From Anthonomus grandis grandis (taxonomy: Eukaryota > Arthropoda > Insecta > Coleoptera > Curculionidae): DNA of 64,000 bases. Position 1 is the stretch's first letter; each line of letters begins with the position of its first letter. The notes beneath the pieces were generated by a model. That model was not told where the DNA came from. It saw only the letters and a program-made list of their open reading frames with translations, and made no database searches. Positions 37,401-46,593 of this stretch are shown here, piece after piece. Made by a program: the position numbers and the translations under genes. The stretch covers positions 3,038,001-3,102,000 of the forward strand of contig NC_065549.1 in the NCBI RefSeq assembly GCF_022605725.1, given 5' to 3'.

Positions 37401-37823
37401 TAGCCGTGACCCATCCGCCCTCCAATTATTTCCAAGAGATGATTTTGTGGACCGAACAAGGAAAACTGTGGCAATTTCCCATCAATAACGAGTTTGGTTA
37501 GTCAAAATGTCCCCACAATACACACAGACGCCGTTTACTCATTTATCGAATTTCTAGGCTTAGAAGAGGAAAGTCAGGTCTATTTTGCAGAACACGTGTT
37601 CCTCGAGGAGCATCTTGAGCCGTGGTGCCCCCCGAGGGGCCCCATACGGCGTTTCATGGAGTTGGTCTGCGTGGGTTTGTCCAAAAATAGCTATTTAACT
37701 GTGACGGCCAAGAAAGAGCATATTGAGTGGTACAAGAACTATTTCGAAGATAAGAAGAAGATTTTGCAAGAAGTCGGGGCTTTACAAGTGGACGGGGAAA
37801 AAAAGAGTATTGCTAAGGATTGA
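31428..37823 (+). CDS. mRpS31: Mitochondrial ribosomal protein S31
   Basis: Exons: 31428-31453, 31512-31813, 31873-32005, 32058-32222, 37279-37496, 37558-37823. They splice in frame to 369 aa. The protein is a component of the mitochondrial small ribosomal subunit (mS31 in the unified nomenclature). The N-terminus is basic and leucine-rich, suiting a mitochondrial presequence, and is followed by a serine/acidic stretch (DSSSDSSSSESDDEN). The C-terminal half matches the family closely: W-x-E-Q-G-K-L-W-Q-F-P-I-N-N-E, then HVFLEEHLE, GPIRRFMELVCVGLSKN and KKEHIEWYKNYFEDKK. Exon 3 must use the donor at 32006; the earlier GT at 31992 would bring a stop. Intron 4 is 5.06 kb and contains the complete hook gene on the other strand. 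AATAAA lies at 37850. A partial copy of exon 6 follows at 39239. Confidence 0.93.
32400..32940. other. Intronic spacer between mRpS31 exon 4 and the hook stop
   Basis: No coding sequence. ACAGGGTGTCC at about 32416 begins a stretch that resembles the common insect ACAGGGTGTCC-type dispersed repeats (others at 36662, 42382 and 43819 on various strands). The hook 3' UTR should lie at its right end, reading leftward from 32979. Confidence 0.4.
32980..36405 (-). CDS. hook: Hook, dynein/endosome linker protein
   Basis: Two coding exons, 36405-36057 and 34469-32980, join at ILG/CAINCERK (phase 1) to give 612 aa. Residues 1 to about 150 form the Hook domain (calponin-homology-like), with SLVRWLQKL and ICDGVAIVEALVQIEP. 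In this family it binds the dynein light intermediate chain (and microtubules were reported for some members). Roughly residues 165-560 are a long heptad coiled coil for dimerisation, and the C-terminus (FTPSKSK) is basic. Hook proteins act as dynein adaptors for endosomes; Drosophila hook mutants have bent bristles and trafficking defects. Start: the ATG at 36405 gives the conserved MDPTEDM opening. The whole gene, with its own 1.6-kb intron, lies inside intron 4 of mRpS31 in the opposite direction. The exons are markedly GC-richer than the flanking intron. Confidence 0.93.
34890..35140 (+). mobile_element. LINE RT thumb fragment in the hook intron
   Basis: The plus strand from about 34935 reads HIEKNAYHALVESHLHYGI, then FWGSCAHYLSN. 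This matches the thumb-region block of Jockey/CR1-like LINEs (A-x-x-A-L-x-x-S-H-L-x-Y-G-I-x-x-W-G). Stops on either side and decayed flanks show an old fragment. It lies antisense to hook and sense to mRpS31. Confidence 0.65.
36655..37240. repeat. Dispersed repeats upstream of hook
   Basis: ACAGGGTGTCCCATAAATAA at 36661 opens an ACAGGGTGTCC-type element. From 37035 to 37165 lies the second copy of the repeat seen at 1785-1925 (TTTGCTCCTG, GTCTGGTTGCCCT, AAGCCAAAAAGCAGAAACAC). No gene is seen. The hook promoter should lie between about 36406 and 36600; that stretch holds GTCACCGGTCAGCTGATGATG at 36529, a possible E-box (CAGCTG). Confidence 0.5.
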
Positions 37824-37959
37824 TTAGATTGTTATGACTTATTTTCTGTAATAAATTCAGTTTAGTATTTTACCTCATGTGGTTTTATTGATGAAAATGG
37901 TTACGATTACTATACACTGCTGTTATAATTGATAGCGGTTGAAATTAGTTAGAAAGTGA

Positions 37960-39240
37960 CAAAAATAGCCTCAACTACCTGGAAAATTACCGTTATGTCT
38001 TTTACTCTTCAAGGAAATTTAAATTAGTTAGAACGAGACGAACATATAACCTTAACTGTTAACCTTTGTCCATGAATTTTTCCCTCAATAATCAACCGAA
38101 ATATCTCCTCACATTTTATGTCCAATATACCTTACGCTTGTCAATACATTTTTCTAGCATTGACAAGGAGGATGTAGGCAATATGTAGAAGCGTAGTCCT
38201 CGGATTCTAAGAAAAATTGCATGGTATTTGTCACTTTTCCAGGCACTTGAAATTAGTTAAAAAGAGAGAAAAATGTCCTCAACTGCCTGGAAAATTATCA
38301 TAATTTCTCTCACTCTTCTAGGAAGTTGATATTAGTGAGAAAGAGACAAAAATGGCCTCAGATGCCTGGACAATTACCTTTAAATTGTCACCGCACCAGA
38401 ACAAAAGCATTAAAAAAAGTCGACTCGGGATTTCCCCTTTAAACTAGTGAATATGTAACATACAAAATCAAATTGACAACAGCAAATCTGTCCTTTATTA
38501 TAAATCTAATTTGTTCTAGATTAAAAACAGTTTTCAAACTCCAGCTTAATCTCTTACAAACAAGACAATCTAGCAATTTTGGTAAGTTTTGAAATAGCTT
38601 TTTTTTTCCGGGTGCAACCTGAACTACTAGATAAATTAAAAATAATCCATATTGGTCTTGTAATTCTACGCAAGCATTGTTTGAGAAAAAAATACTATTC
38701 TTAGAGGAAGCAGTATCATCATACCTTTGCAATCGACAAAGATACCGTACTCAAGCTAACTGAATTTTAAAAATTAAAAAAAGCATATAATACTGAGCTC
38801 TTCATCTGAGTGAGTCAATGAAAAGCATTCAACAAACATATTTGCTATCCTTAATATCCCAACTAACCTGACTTTCGATAAATGTGGTTTTCTATTTTAT
38901 TAATGTACTATTCATAACAAGCATCTCTTAAAACTGATATCTTATTAGGGACCCAAAAAGCCTGTAGCCTCCTAATTTGAAACTTACTATATATTTGATT
39001 TATCTGTATAATCAAACGGCGAAGTTCTGAAGAAAACCATGATGACAAAGTAGAAGTTTTATATACCTTTAGAGGGATAGATGGTTCTATTAGTGAGGTT
39101 AACTGCCTGGACAATTGCCATTTTGTCTCTTACTCTTTGAGGCAGTTGAAATTAGTTAGAACGAGACAAAAATTATCTCAACTGCCTGGACAATTTTCAT
39201 GTTGTGTCTTATTCTTTCAGGCAGTTGAAACTAATTAGAA
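37960..39240. repeat. Interspersed AACTGCCTGGAAAATTA / GAAATTAGTTAGAAAGAGAC repeats
   Basis: The unit is roughly: GAAATTAGTTAGAA, GAGACAAAAATGGCC, TCAACTGCCTGGAAAATTA, then TGTCT and TACTCTT. Copies are at about 37946-38010, 38245-38330 (two), 38331-38380, 39095-39160 and 39160-39240. Within a unit the core occurs both as TGCCTGGA and, reversed, as TTCCAGGCA (38237) or CAGGCAGTTGAA (39228), so units contain dyads. Non-coding. A 700-bp stretch between the clusters (38400-39090) holds nothing I recognise. Confidence 0.7.
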
Positions 39241-39409
39241 AAAGCATATTGAGTATAAAACTCTATATTTCAAAGATAAGAAGAAAATTTTGCAAGAAGT
39301 CGGTATACAATATGTAATAAATTCAGTTTAATATTCTATACCTGATGTGGTTTTATTATTGAAAATGAATGGTCGCAAAACATAAAAAATTGTACTGCTG
39401 TTATAAATG
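39239..39409 (+). pseudogene. Partial duplicate of the mRpS31 3' exon
   Basis: AAAGCATATTGAGT, then TTTCAAAGATAAGAAGAAAA, TTTTGCAAGAAGTCGG, GTAATAAATTCAGTTTA and GATGTGGTTTTATT match, in order, the end of mRpS31 exon 6 and its 3' UTR (about 37712-37930). About 55 bases covering the true stop and the start of the UTR are missing from the copy, and small differences disrupt the frame. It has no upstream exons and starts inside the exon, so it is a segmental duplication fragment rather than a processed pseudogene. It lies 1.3 kb downstream of its source, in the same orientation. Confidence 0.85.
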
Positions 39410-39525
39410 TTTTATTAAATTGATACCCCAATAAAACCTACTTAATCTTTTTATTATGTTCTGCTGAGATTTTACTTTCACGAATTTTTTTAAATGTTTA
39501 TCAGTTGTCTCGCCTAAAGCTCGAT

Positions 39526-42500
39526 ATGGTGTCTGGCAGCCAAAACTTGGATAATATAAAGTAAGTTATTACCGGTATTAATTAATTTATTCTTAACAGT
39601 CGTTAATGTTCAAGGAAACCAGACACGTGGAAACTATGGACTCAAAAGAGATACGTTTTAACCTTTTTAGTATTTTTAGGTTACTTTAATATTTATTGTT
39701 TGAGAACCAACATGAGTATCGGCATAGTGGCGATGACCCAAGATAGGGTCATCACACTATCAAACGGGACTAACTTAATTGTTGTAAGTGGAATTATTAC
39801 AATTGTTAATCATGAAAAAAACTTCTTTTACGGCCCCTTATATATAGGTGGCGGAATTTGATTGGGACAACGTGCTCCAAGGATACGTATTAAGTTCATT
39901 TTTTTACGGTTACATGGTCACTCAACTCCTCGGTGGCATATTGGGCAGAAAATTCGGAGGGAAATTAATTTTTGGAGGCGGTATCGCCAGCACCGCCTTC
40001 ATAACCGTCATCAGTCCCTGGTTGGCTGAATGGAGCGTGTACGCGTTGATTGTCTCAAGGATTCTTATGGGATTATTTGAAGTAAGATTACATTTATTTA
40101 ATATTAAATTATTGAGCATTAAATACACCCTGAATGGGGGAGCAACTTTGACGACATGCTGGTCTTCGTAGTCCTATTTTAATGTTTTCAGGGGGTAACT
40201 TTTTCGAGTTTGTTCACCCTATGGATCAAATGGCTTCCCCCAAACGAACGAGCGAGATGTATGGCCCAAGTCAATTCTGGTAGTTATACGGGGGCCATTT
40301 TTGCCATGATGGTTTTGGCTTATCTAGCCGATGCTGCCGGGTGGAGAAGTATTTTTTGGTTATCCGGTAAATATCATACGAATTTTTCTTTCGCCTAAAA
40401 AACCTTAGGACGATCCTGTCAAAAGCTTAAAAAATTGAAAATCCTCCGAGTCGAAAGGGCCATTGACATTTTCTTTTAGTTGTTACGTAAATTTACGTAA
40501 CAACGGCATAGCGGGTGGTGCGTCGCCGAGCGGAACATAGGAAATCCCATGTAAATAAAACGGGATCAATTATTGGCTTCCCTGTATATTTTACAAAAAA
40601 AATGTAAGATAACTTTTTGAAGAGACCAATCTGGCAAACATTCGTGCAAAGTTTCAAAAAAATTTAATAAGCGAATCCTGAATTATTCAATTAAATGTAA
40701 TTGCAAAATTAGCAAATTTTCGGGTCATCTCCTTTCACTAGTTTTGTCTTACCGGAGAGAGAAAATAAGTAATATTTTTAAAATAATAATATATAAGATT
40801 GAAGAAATACTACTTTACCTGTTTTCTATATCACCTCTTAAAAACTGTAGACCTTGCACAATGGGGCTTAATGGTTTAACTAATTTATGATAGTAGGAGT
40901 CAACGGTATATCTTTGAGTGTACTATATAAATAGAAAACAAAAGAGGGCCAACAATGCTTCCTTGGGGTAAATGGTAGATCTAAAATCAGAATGTTCCAT
41001 GGGATTATTTACTTTCGCAATGGACACAACATTCGCAATTTTCCTAATTTATTAATGATAAAAGTTATTTGAGGTAACAAGTGAGGCAGAAGCAGATCAA
41101 TATATTTACGACTAAAACCATCAGCAGTACTTTTAAATTTACGGTATATTTGTTGAACTTTTTCATTGATAGCCACTGAGCACTCAAAATTCCCATCCAC
41201 ATTGCCAAATAAGTTATTTTTATAATTTTTTACAACTTAAGGAGCGGCTAGGATAAAGGTACACTGTCTAAAAAATAGTTACTAAAACTATCAGGATCTT
41301 CTATTTTACTAGGATCACTAACTGGTTTCGAGTTAACATTAAAATATTTCAAAGTTTTCCAAAAACCTCTAGGATCACCTTTGAACTTAACATCTAGAAA
41401 CCCTTTTTTTTCATTACGAATTGACAATGTTACCAAATTCGTCAGCCTCTTGTAATCATCCCAGTTAACATTGGTCTTAGTTTTCCTGTATTTGGAAAGC
41501 GCCTTACTTTTAAGATATCCAGGGGACAATGGGTTAAGTTATACGGCTAAGGAGCGTGCATATCAAATATGTAGGTAGGTAACCCTGTCTGTGAAAAACT
41601 GAAGCATTTCAATCAACATCCTCAATGAAATATCCCTATCAAAACCGCAAATTATTAACCCAGAGTCAAGTTCAATTTAAGAAACCAGTGCAAAGAAAAG
41701 ACTGAAGTTTAAGCAATATAACATCTATCAAGCCATCAAATAAAAGACAAAACAAACTTAATTTTTATTTATTTATTATAGGGTGTATATGTTTTTAAAA
41801 TGTTACTTTTATAGGTGGATTGGGACTGGTATGGTTCGTCGCCTGGTTATATTTGGTATCAGAATCCCCTGATACAGACCCAACCATAACACCCGAAGAA
41901 CTAAATTATATCAAATCAAATAGAAAAGAGTCGACCAAACGCCAGAACTTTCGTGATATACGTTGGACGAACATTATCACTAGTAAAGCAGCCTGGTCCT
42001 TACACGTGCTTTTCTTTTGCGAATCCTGGGGCTTTTATACATTATTGACCCAACTTCCGAAGTATTTTAAAGGTATGCATGTACAGGGTGGCCATTTTAA
42101 TAAGGGGGTCTATACCTTTTTGTCTAGAATCTACAGGGTATGCAAAAAAATGTCTTACAGAAGTGTATTCGTTTTAAGCGAATTTTGAAATTATTTGAGT
42201 TTCTTCATAAGAACTACCTATCCGAATTTTGTGTATTTTAGACAGTAATTAAGGTTTTGTATTTTCTTTAGTAAAGTTATGTCCTCGGCATACAATGTTT
42301 TGTAAGACTTTTTAATAAAATTCCTACCACGATTTAAAACTACCTCCTATTGATCAACGGTGACTAGGTATTTTAAATTTATACAGGGTGTCTTAGGTAA
42401 TAAAATATATTTTTAAATTTTCAATTCGCGTAATGCTTCAGTTTCTTTAAATTAAAAAAAATATTATTGTATTGTAGTTTTATACTCTTCTGTGTGATAG

Positions 42501-44642
42501 CTATAGTAAGCCGAGTTGCAGTAGTCTAATGCACTCCAGTGCCTGGAATTCAACAATAGATTCTTCCAGGCGAATGAATTAAATTGAACCCTCTTTCTCT
42601 CTATGAGATGCACTCAAGTTCACAAAAAAAATTCTTCCAGTCAGTTTTTCTTAGAGAATTAAATGCACTCAATTAAACCATCACTTTGAAATATATTTCT
42701 TAATGAAAAGTGAAGTTTTCTTAACGCTTTGGTGAAACTTTGCGTAAATTCTAATAATTTTTGACCAAGTTGTAAAGATTCTTGTACTGAAAGTCTAAAA
42801 AGACTAAAAAATTGTTACTGGCATCTTTGACGGCCTGTAATAAGTTCTCCAGTTGTGCCATCAGCTTAAAATATATTCTTGAATAAAAAGTGAAGTTTTC
42901 TCAACGGTTTGGTAAAACTTTGAGTGAATTTAAACTGATTTTGCCAAAGCAATGAACGTTTTAGGAGTAAAAGTACAAAAAAATTGAAATTTAATAACAT
43001 TAAAAATTCCAAGCAGATAAGTTGGAGTTTCTTACTTTCTCTCTTTCTTTCTCTTAGAGAATTAAATAAGTACACTCAATTGCCTAAAATAGTAGTAAAT
43101 AGTGGGTTGAAATTTATTACTCTCTTCTCTCCCTATCATGTAATCTAATGCACTGGAACTCCTCAGTGTCTGGAATGAAATAATAGATTCTTCCAGGAGA
43201 CTGCGTTGTTACTTTTATTTTCTAGCTCTATCTCTCTCGGATGATTAAATGGACTTAAGTATGTGAAAAAAAAATCTTCGCCGTAGTTTGAAGTAGAGGT
43301 AGTTTGTGAGTAGTGAACTTTCTATCCCTCCTTTTCTAAGAGGGTTAAATGCAATTAAGTGCCTGGAATAGTAAAAGAATTTTCACACAAATAAGCAATG
43401 CAAAATTTGTTCAAAGAGCGTATAGTATTTTAGAGAGTTGAAATTAGTTCACTCCAATAAAGTATATATCGATAAATCGCTTTTGTTGCTCTTTTTAACA
43501 ATACTACATAGAATAGAGGGTATTCCATTTTAAAAAAAATGAATTCAAAATTTAACAGTATATCTTATTTCTTACGATACCCTGTATAAATTTAAAATAA
43601 ATGGTCACCGTCGATCAATAGGAGTAAATCTTCTTAAGTGTTGGTAAGAATATTGTTTAAAAGTCTTAAATATTAGCATTACAAAACACTGTATGCCGAC
43701 GACATAAATTTGCTAAAAAAAAAAGTACAAAACCTTCATTTCTGTCTAAAAAACACAAAATTCGGATAGGTAGTTCTCATGAAAGTTACTTTTATTTCTC
43801 CCAAGGAACCTAAAAATATACGGGGTGTCCGATTTAAAATGCTGGTGTTAAAGTCGGTGCAGCACTTTTGAACCTAATAAAATGGCCACCCTGTACATAC
43901 GTTCGATGGTTCCTAAAATAAATATGAAACAATCAAAATAATTTTAGATATTTTTGCTTTCGATATATCAAAGTCGGGAGTTCTCTCTGCCATCCCTTAT
44001 GTGGCGCTGGCCCTTATGATGCAACTAAGTGGCGTCTTATTGGACAAAATAACGAGGTGGTTGTCTACCACGAATGCAAGAAAACTGTTTGTTCTAATCG
44101 GGTTTTTGGCACAAACCGGTTTCATGTTAGGCGCTGCATTTGGAAATGCGGTCGCTTTAACGGTTTTCTGTTTGACCATGGCAGTCGGGTTGGGTTCCAT
44201 GTCAATTGCTGTTATGACGTAAAAGATCACTTTTAAAGGCGTAAAACAGTAAAAATTAAGGTTGGTTTTTCAGGGTAAATTCTTTGGATATTGCCCCTTT
44301 ACATTCGGGAATCTTGTTTGGGATAGCGAACACCATTGGCACGTCAACTGGGATAATAAGCCCCATCGCAGCAGGTTATATAATATCTACCGAGAATCCG
44401 GTAAAAAGGTCTTTTTTGTTGTTGTTTAAATGATTTTTTTTAAATTGTTTTTTTTTTTTTTGTAGACAATTGAGCAGTGGAGAATTATATTTTATATGTC
44501 GGCGGGTATTTACCTATTTGGGGCGATGATTTATGGGTTATTCGGAAGCGGAACGCGGCAAGACTGGGACTACGAATCCGAGAAAAATGTGATAAAATAC
44601 CAAAAGAGTTCCCCAAAGATTTTTTTGAGTAATAAAACTTGA
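39526..44642 (+). CDS. SLC17-type major facilitator transporter (inorganic phosphate / anion cotransporter-like)
   Basis: Exons: 39526-39560, 39615-39783, 39848-40081, 40192-40366, 41815-42072, 43948-44218, 44274-44400, 44466-44642. They splice in frame to 481 aa. The protein has the SLC17 plan: KRYVLTFLVFLGY with CLRTNMSIGIVAM as the first helix, the FDWDNVLQGYVLSSFFYGY block with the following GRKFGGK loop (MFS motif), GVTFSSLFTLWIKWLPPNER (helix 4 and the PP-x-ER signature), a central loop, and further helices after residue 270. Insect members are annotated as putative inorganic phosphate cotransporters; others carry sialic acid or glutamate, so the substrate is unknown. Exon 2 must start at 39615 because the earlier AG at 39599 leads into a stop. 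Introns 4 and 5 (1.4 and 1.9 kb) hold a LINE and a foldback element. There are no stops or frameshifts. Confidence 0.88.
40830..41545 (-). mobile_element. LINE fragment in intron 4 of the transporter gene
   Basis: On the minus strand, 41529-41248 encodes KTNVNWDDYKRLTNLVTLSI followed by GFWKTLKYFN, and 41200-41009 encodes KFKSTADGFSRKYIDLL and PLLPQ-like residues. This is the region between endonuclease and RT in Jockey-like LINEs (W-x-x-Y-K-x-L-x-N then WK-x-L). Stops separate the pieces. Farther left, about 40900-40990, short RT-like scraps are possible but unclear. Confidence 0.6.
42078..43900. repeat. 1.8-kb foldback element in intron 5 of the transporter gene
   Basis: The left arm (about 42078-42420) and right arm (about 43545-43900) are inverted copies. 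Paired landmarks are: TACAGGGTGGCCATTTTA (42082) with TAAAATGGCCACCCTGTA (about 43879); AGAACTACCTATCCGAATTT (42211) with AAATTCGGATAGGTAGTTCT (about 43750); GATCAACGGTGAC (42351) with GTCACCGTCGATC (about 43603); and TTTATACAGGGTGTC (42379) with ACCCTGTATAAA (about 43580). The unpaired centre (42420-43545) carries TGCCTGGAAT/TTCTTCCAGGC dyads at about 42540-42572, 43167-43197 and 43360. There is no transposase frame. Confidence 0.85.
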
Positions 44643-44787
44643 TTTGGAAACCCAATGCGTTCCTCAAAAAAAAAACATTTAATATGATTTTAACATACTT
44701 CACTGTTTTAATATATTAATATAAAATAAATTAAAACGAAAAATATGGCCTAAATAAATCCTTTTAACCATCTTATATTATTGTAAA

Positions 44788-46143
44788 TTAAATCATCTGG
44801 ACGCTAGGCAAACTGTTGTCAAATAAGCGACAGCGGTTTTTCCATATGGGTTGAATCTCTCCAGAAGTCATCAAGCAATCGTTGGCGCAGTTTAACAGCA
44901 TTTGTCCTTTGAAGCAGGCGTCGCACGTAAGAATACAGTCGTCAATGGGGTCCAGAAGCGGTATGCTAAAGGTTCTCTGGAACAGGAGCAGAGAGAGAAG
45001 CGCCAAGGCAAAATATGTTCTGAAACCTATTAAAAAAAATATTAAAATTCTAGCTGATTAAGTGGAAATAGTCCAAGGTTTGTATGACCTAAAAAATTGA
45101 CTTGTTCTATCCCTATAGGGTCCTTAAAATTGAGAATTGATTTGTACAAGGTTAGTAGTTTCTATTAGTAGTAATATTCTATTAATGTATTAAGATTATT
45201 ATGTAAACGTTACTAAAGAATTATGTATGAATGAGCCTGAGAATCTGCTGCTAGAAGCAAAAGGGCTGAATTATGAACGTGAACTTAAATTGTAAAAAAC
45301 ATATTACACATATCTATAATGAAACAATGCCAATGGTATCAGCTGTACATAGATGATGCAGACATTATTTATCCTATGAAAACATCGTTAATATAATATA
45401 ATGCTTATTTTGTATAAGATCTTTGATACCTACTTGATTTCAGTACGGGATTCCTGTGGTGTGACAGAATTTCTAATAGTTTAGGTATTACAAAGTCTTA
45501 TTTAATTATCGTCGCTTAATTCTCAAATAAATGTTATATGAGAGCCACCCAGATAGATCATTTAACGATTTTGAAAAATGTTAATATCTATTATCACAAA
45601 AAGAGTTGTTGCAAACGACTTGTTATGAGCTAAAATAATCCTAATAAAATACAAATATTACATAGTACAGAACCACATATAGGGTCCAGGATATAGCCAT
45701 TGAATCCATATTCCCTTTAAAGCTTTTTTTAAACCTAACAGGACAGTCTATTGCATCATGTCATCATTTTAAATCTAACAAAGATTTTCTCGCTCATATA
45801 AACAAATAACTCACTATGTGATATGGACAATCTGAAATTTTAAGTGAGTGTAGTACCAAAAGAATTGTCTCCAGTTCTCTCTGTTCATCAAGAACTAACT
45901 AAAGATTTTATAATCTCTTATATCAGGCTTTGAAAACATATAACAAATTGGCTACAGAAAATAAAGCAATTATGAAATTTCCAAAATTCCGAGAAGTGTT
46001 ACATGGTCATTTATCTGAAAATGATTAAATGGCGAATATAATAACTAGGAAAAAACTTGTAAAAACAATGGAATGTTCTTAGACTTGTGTTAGGTGGGAT
46101 GGGGTGTAAAAATTATTTAATAATTATAGCAGTACTTACCCAT
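44788..46143 (-). CDS. Eclosion-hormone-like secreted six-cysteine neuropeptide
   Basis: Exon 1 supplies only ATGG (46143-46140) before a consensus donor GTAAGT; exon 2 is 45026-44788. The product is 80 aa. Residues 1-22 form a signal peptide (FRTYFALALLSLLLFQR core). The mature part starts about IPLLDP and has cysteines at 32, 36, 39, 48, 52 and 67, spaced 3-2-8-3-14. Eclosion hormone has the same 3-2-n-3-n frame (usually about 3-2-12-3-10) after a DP-x-x-x-C start, and a G, P, C, F, P run at the end as here. Eclosion hormone triggers ecdysis behaviour through guanylyl cyclase signalling. The loop lengths differ from classical members, so this may be a diverged paralogue, or another small cysteine-rich hormone. 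The start is decided by the phase-1 split codon: the tiny exon restores M-G in front of the signal peptide. Confidence 0.6.
45027..46139 (-). other. Intron of the eclosion-hormone-like gene
   Basis: A 1.1-kb AT-rich intron with consensus ends (donor at 46139-46134, acceptor AG at 45028-45027 on the minus strand). I see no exon, transposon protein or clear repeat in it. Confidence 0.5.
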
Positions 46144-46193
46144 TTTAACTGTGAATAAAATATATCGATATATAAAAACACTTGGCCCCTCCT

Positions 46194-46236
46194 GCTGAAA
46201 ACTAAACTCGATCACTGTAAGTTATGCCCTTTTAAA
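46194..46236 (-). promoter_or_regulatory. Putative core promoter of the eclosion-hormone-like gene
   Basis: On the minus strand TTTAAAAGGGC (46236-46226) could serve as a TATA box. TCAGCA (46198-46193), an arthropod-initiator-like site, lies about 30-35 bases downstream of it, and the ATG is a further 50 bases on. This is based only on spacing and sequence. Confidence 0.3.
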
Positions 46237-46593
46237 GAGCTTATGTCATAAAAAATCCCTAATATACAATAAAGTATGAATTTATGTTATTTATCTAATG
46301 CGGTAATCGTAAATAAAGCTTATTTGCTTAGTGTCTTTCAGGTTAATATTACTGGGGAAAAGATTTACTATACTGTTAATATTAAATCCTTGTGGAGCCA
46401 TTTTCACTTTCAAGTTTTAGGGGGAGGGAAATGGATTATTGATCTTAGTGGATTTATTTACTAGAAACGGCTGATAAATATCATTTGATTATATGGAAAA
46501 TTGAGTAAACTCTTTTTTAATTCAAAAGGTGTAAACCTGATTAAACAAAAACCACATAACTTAAAATAAACATATATTTTAACAAAAAAAAAA

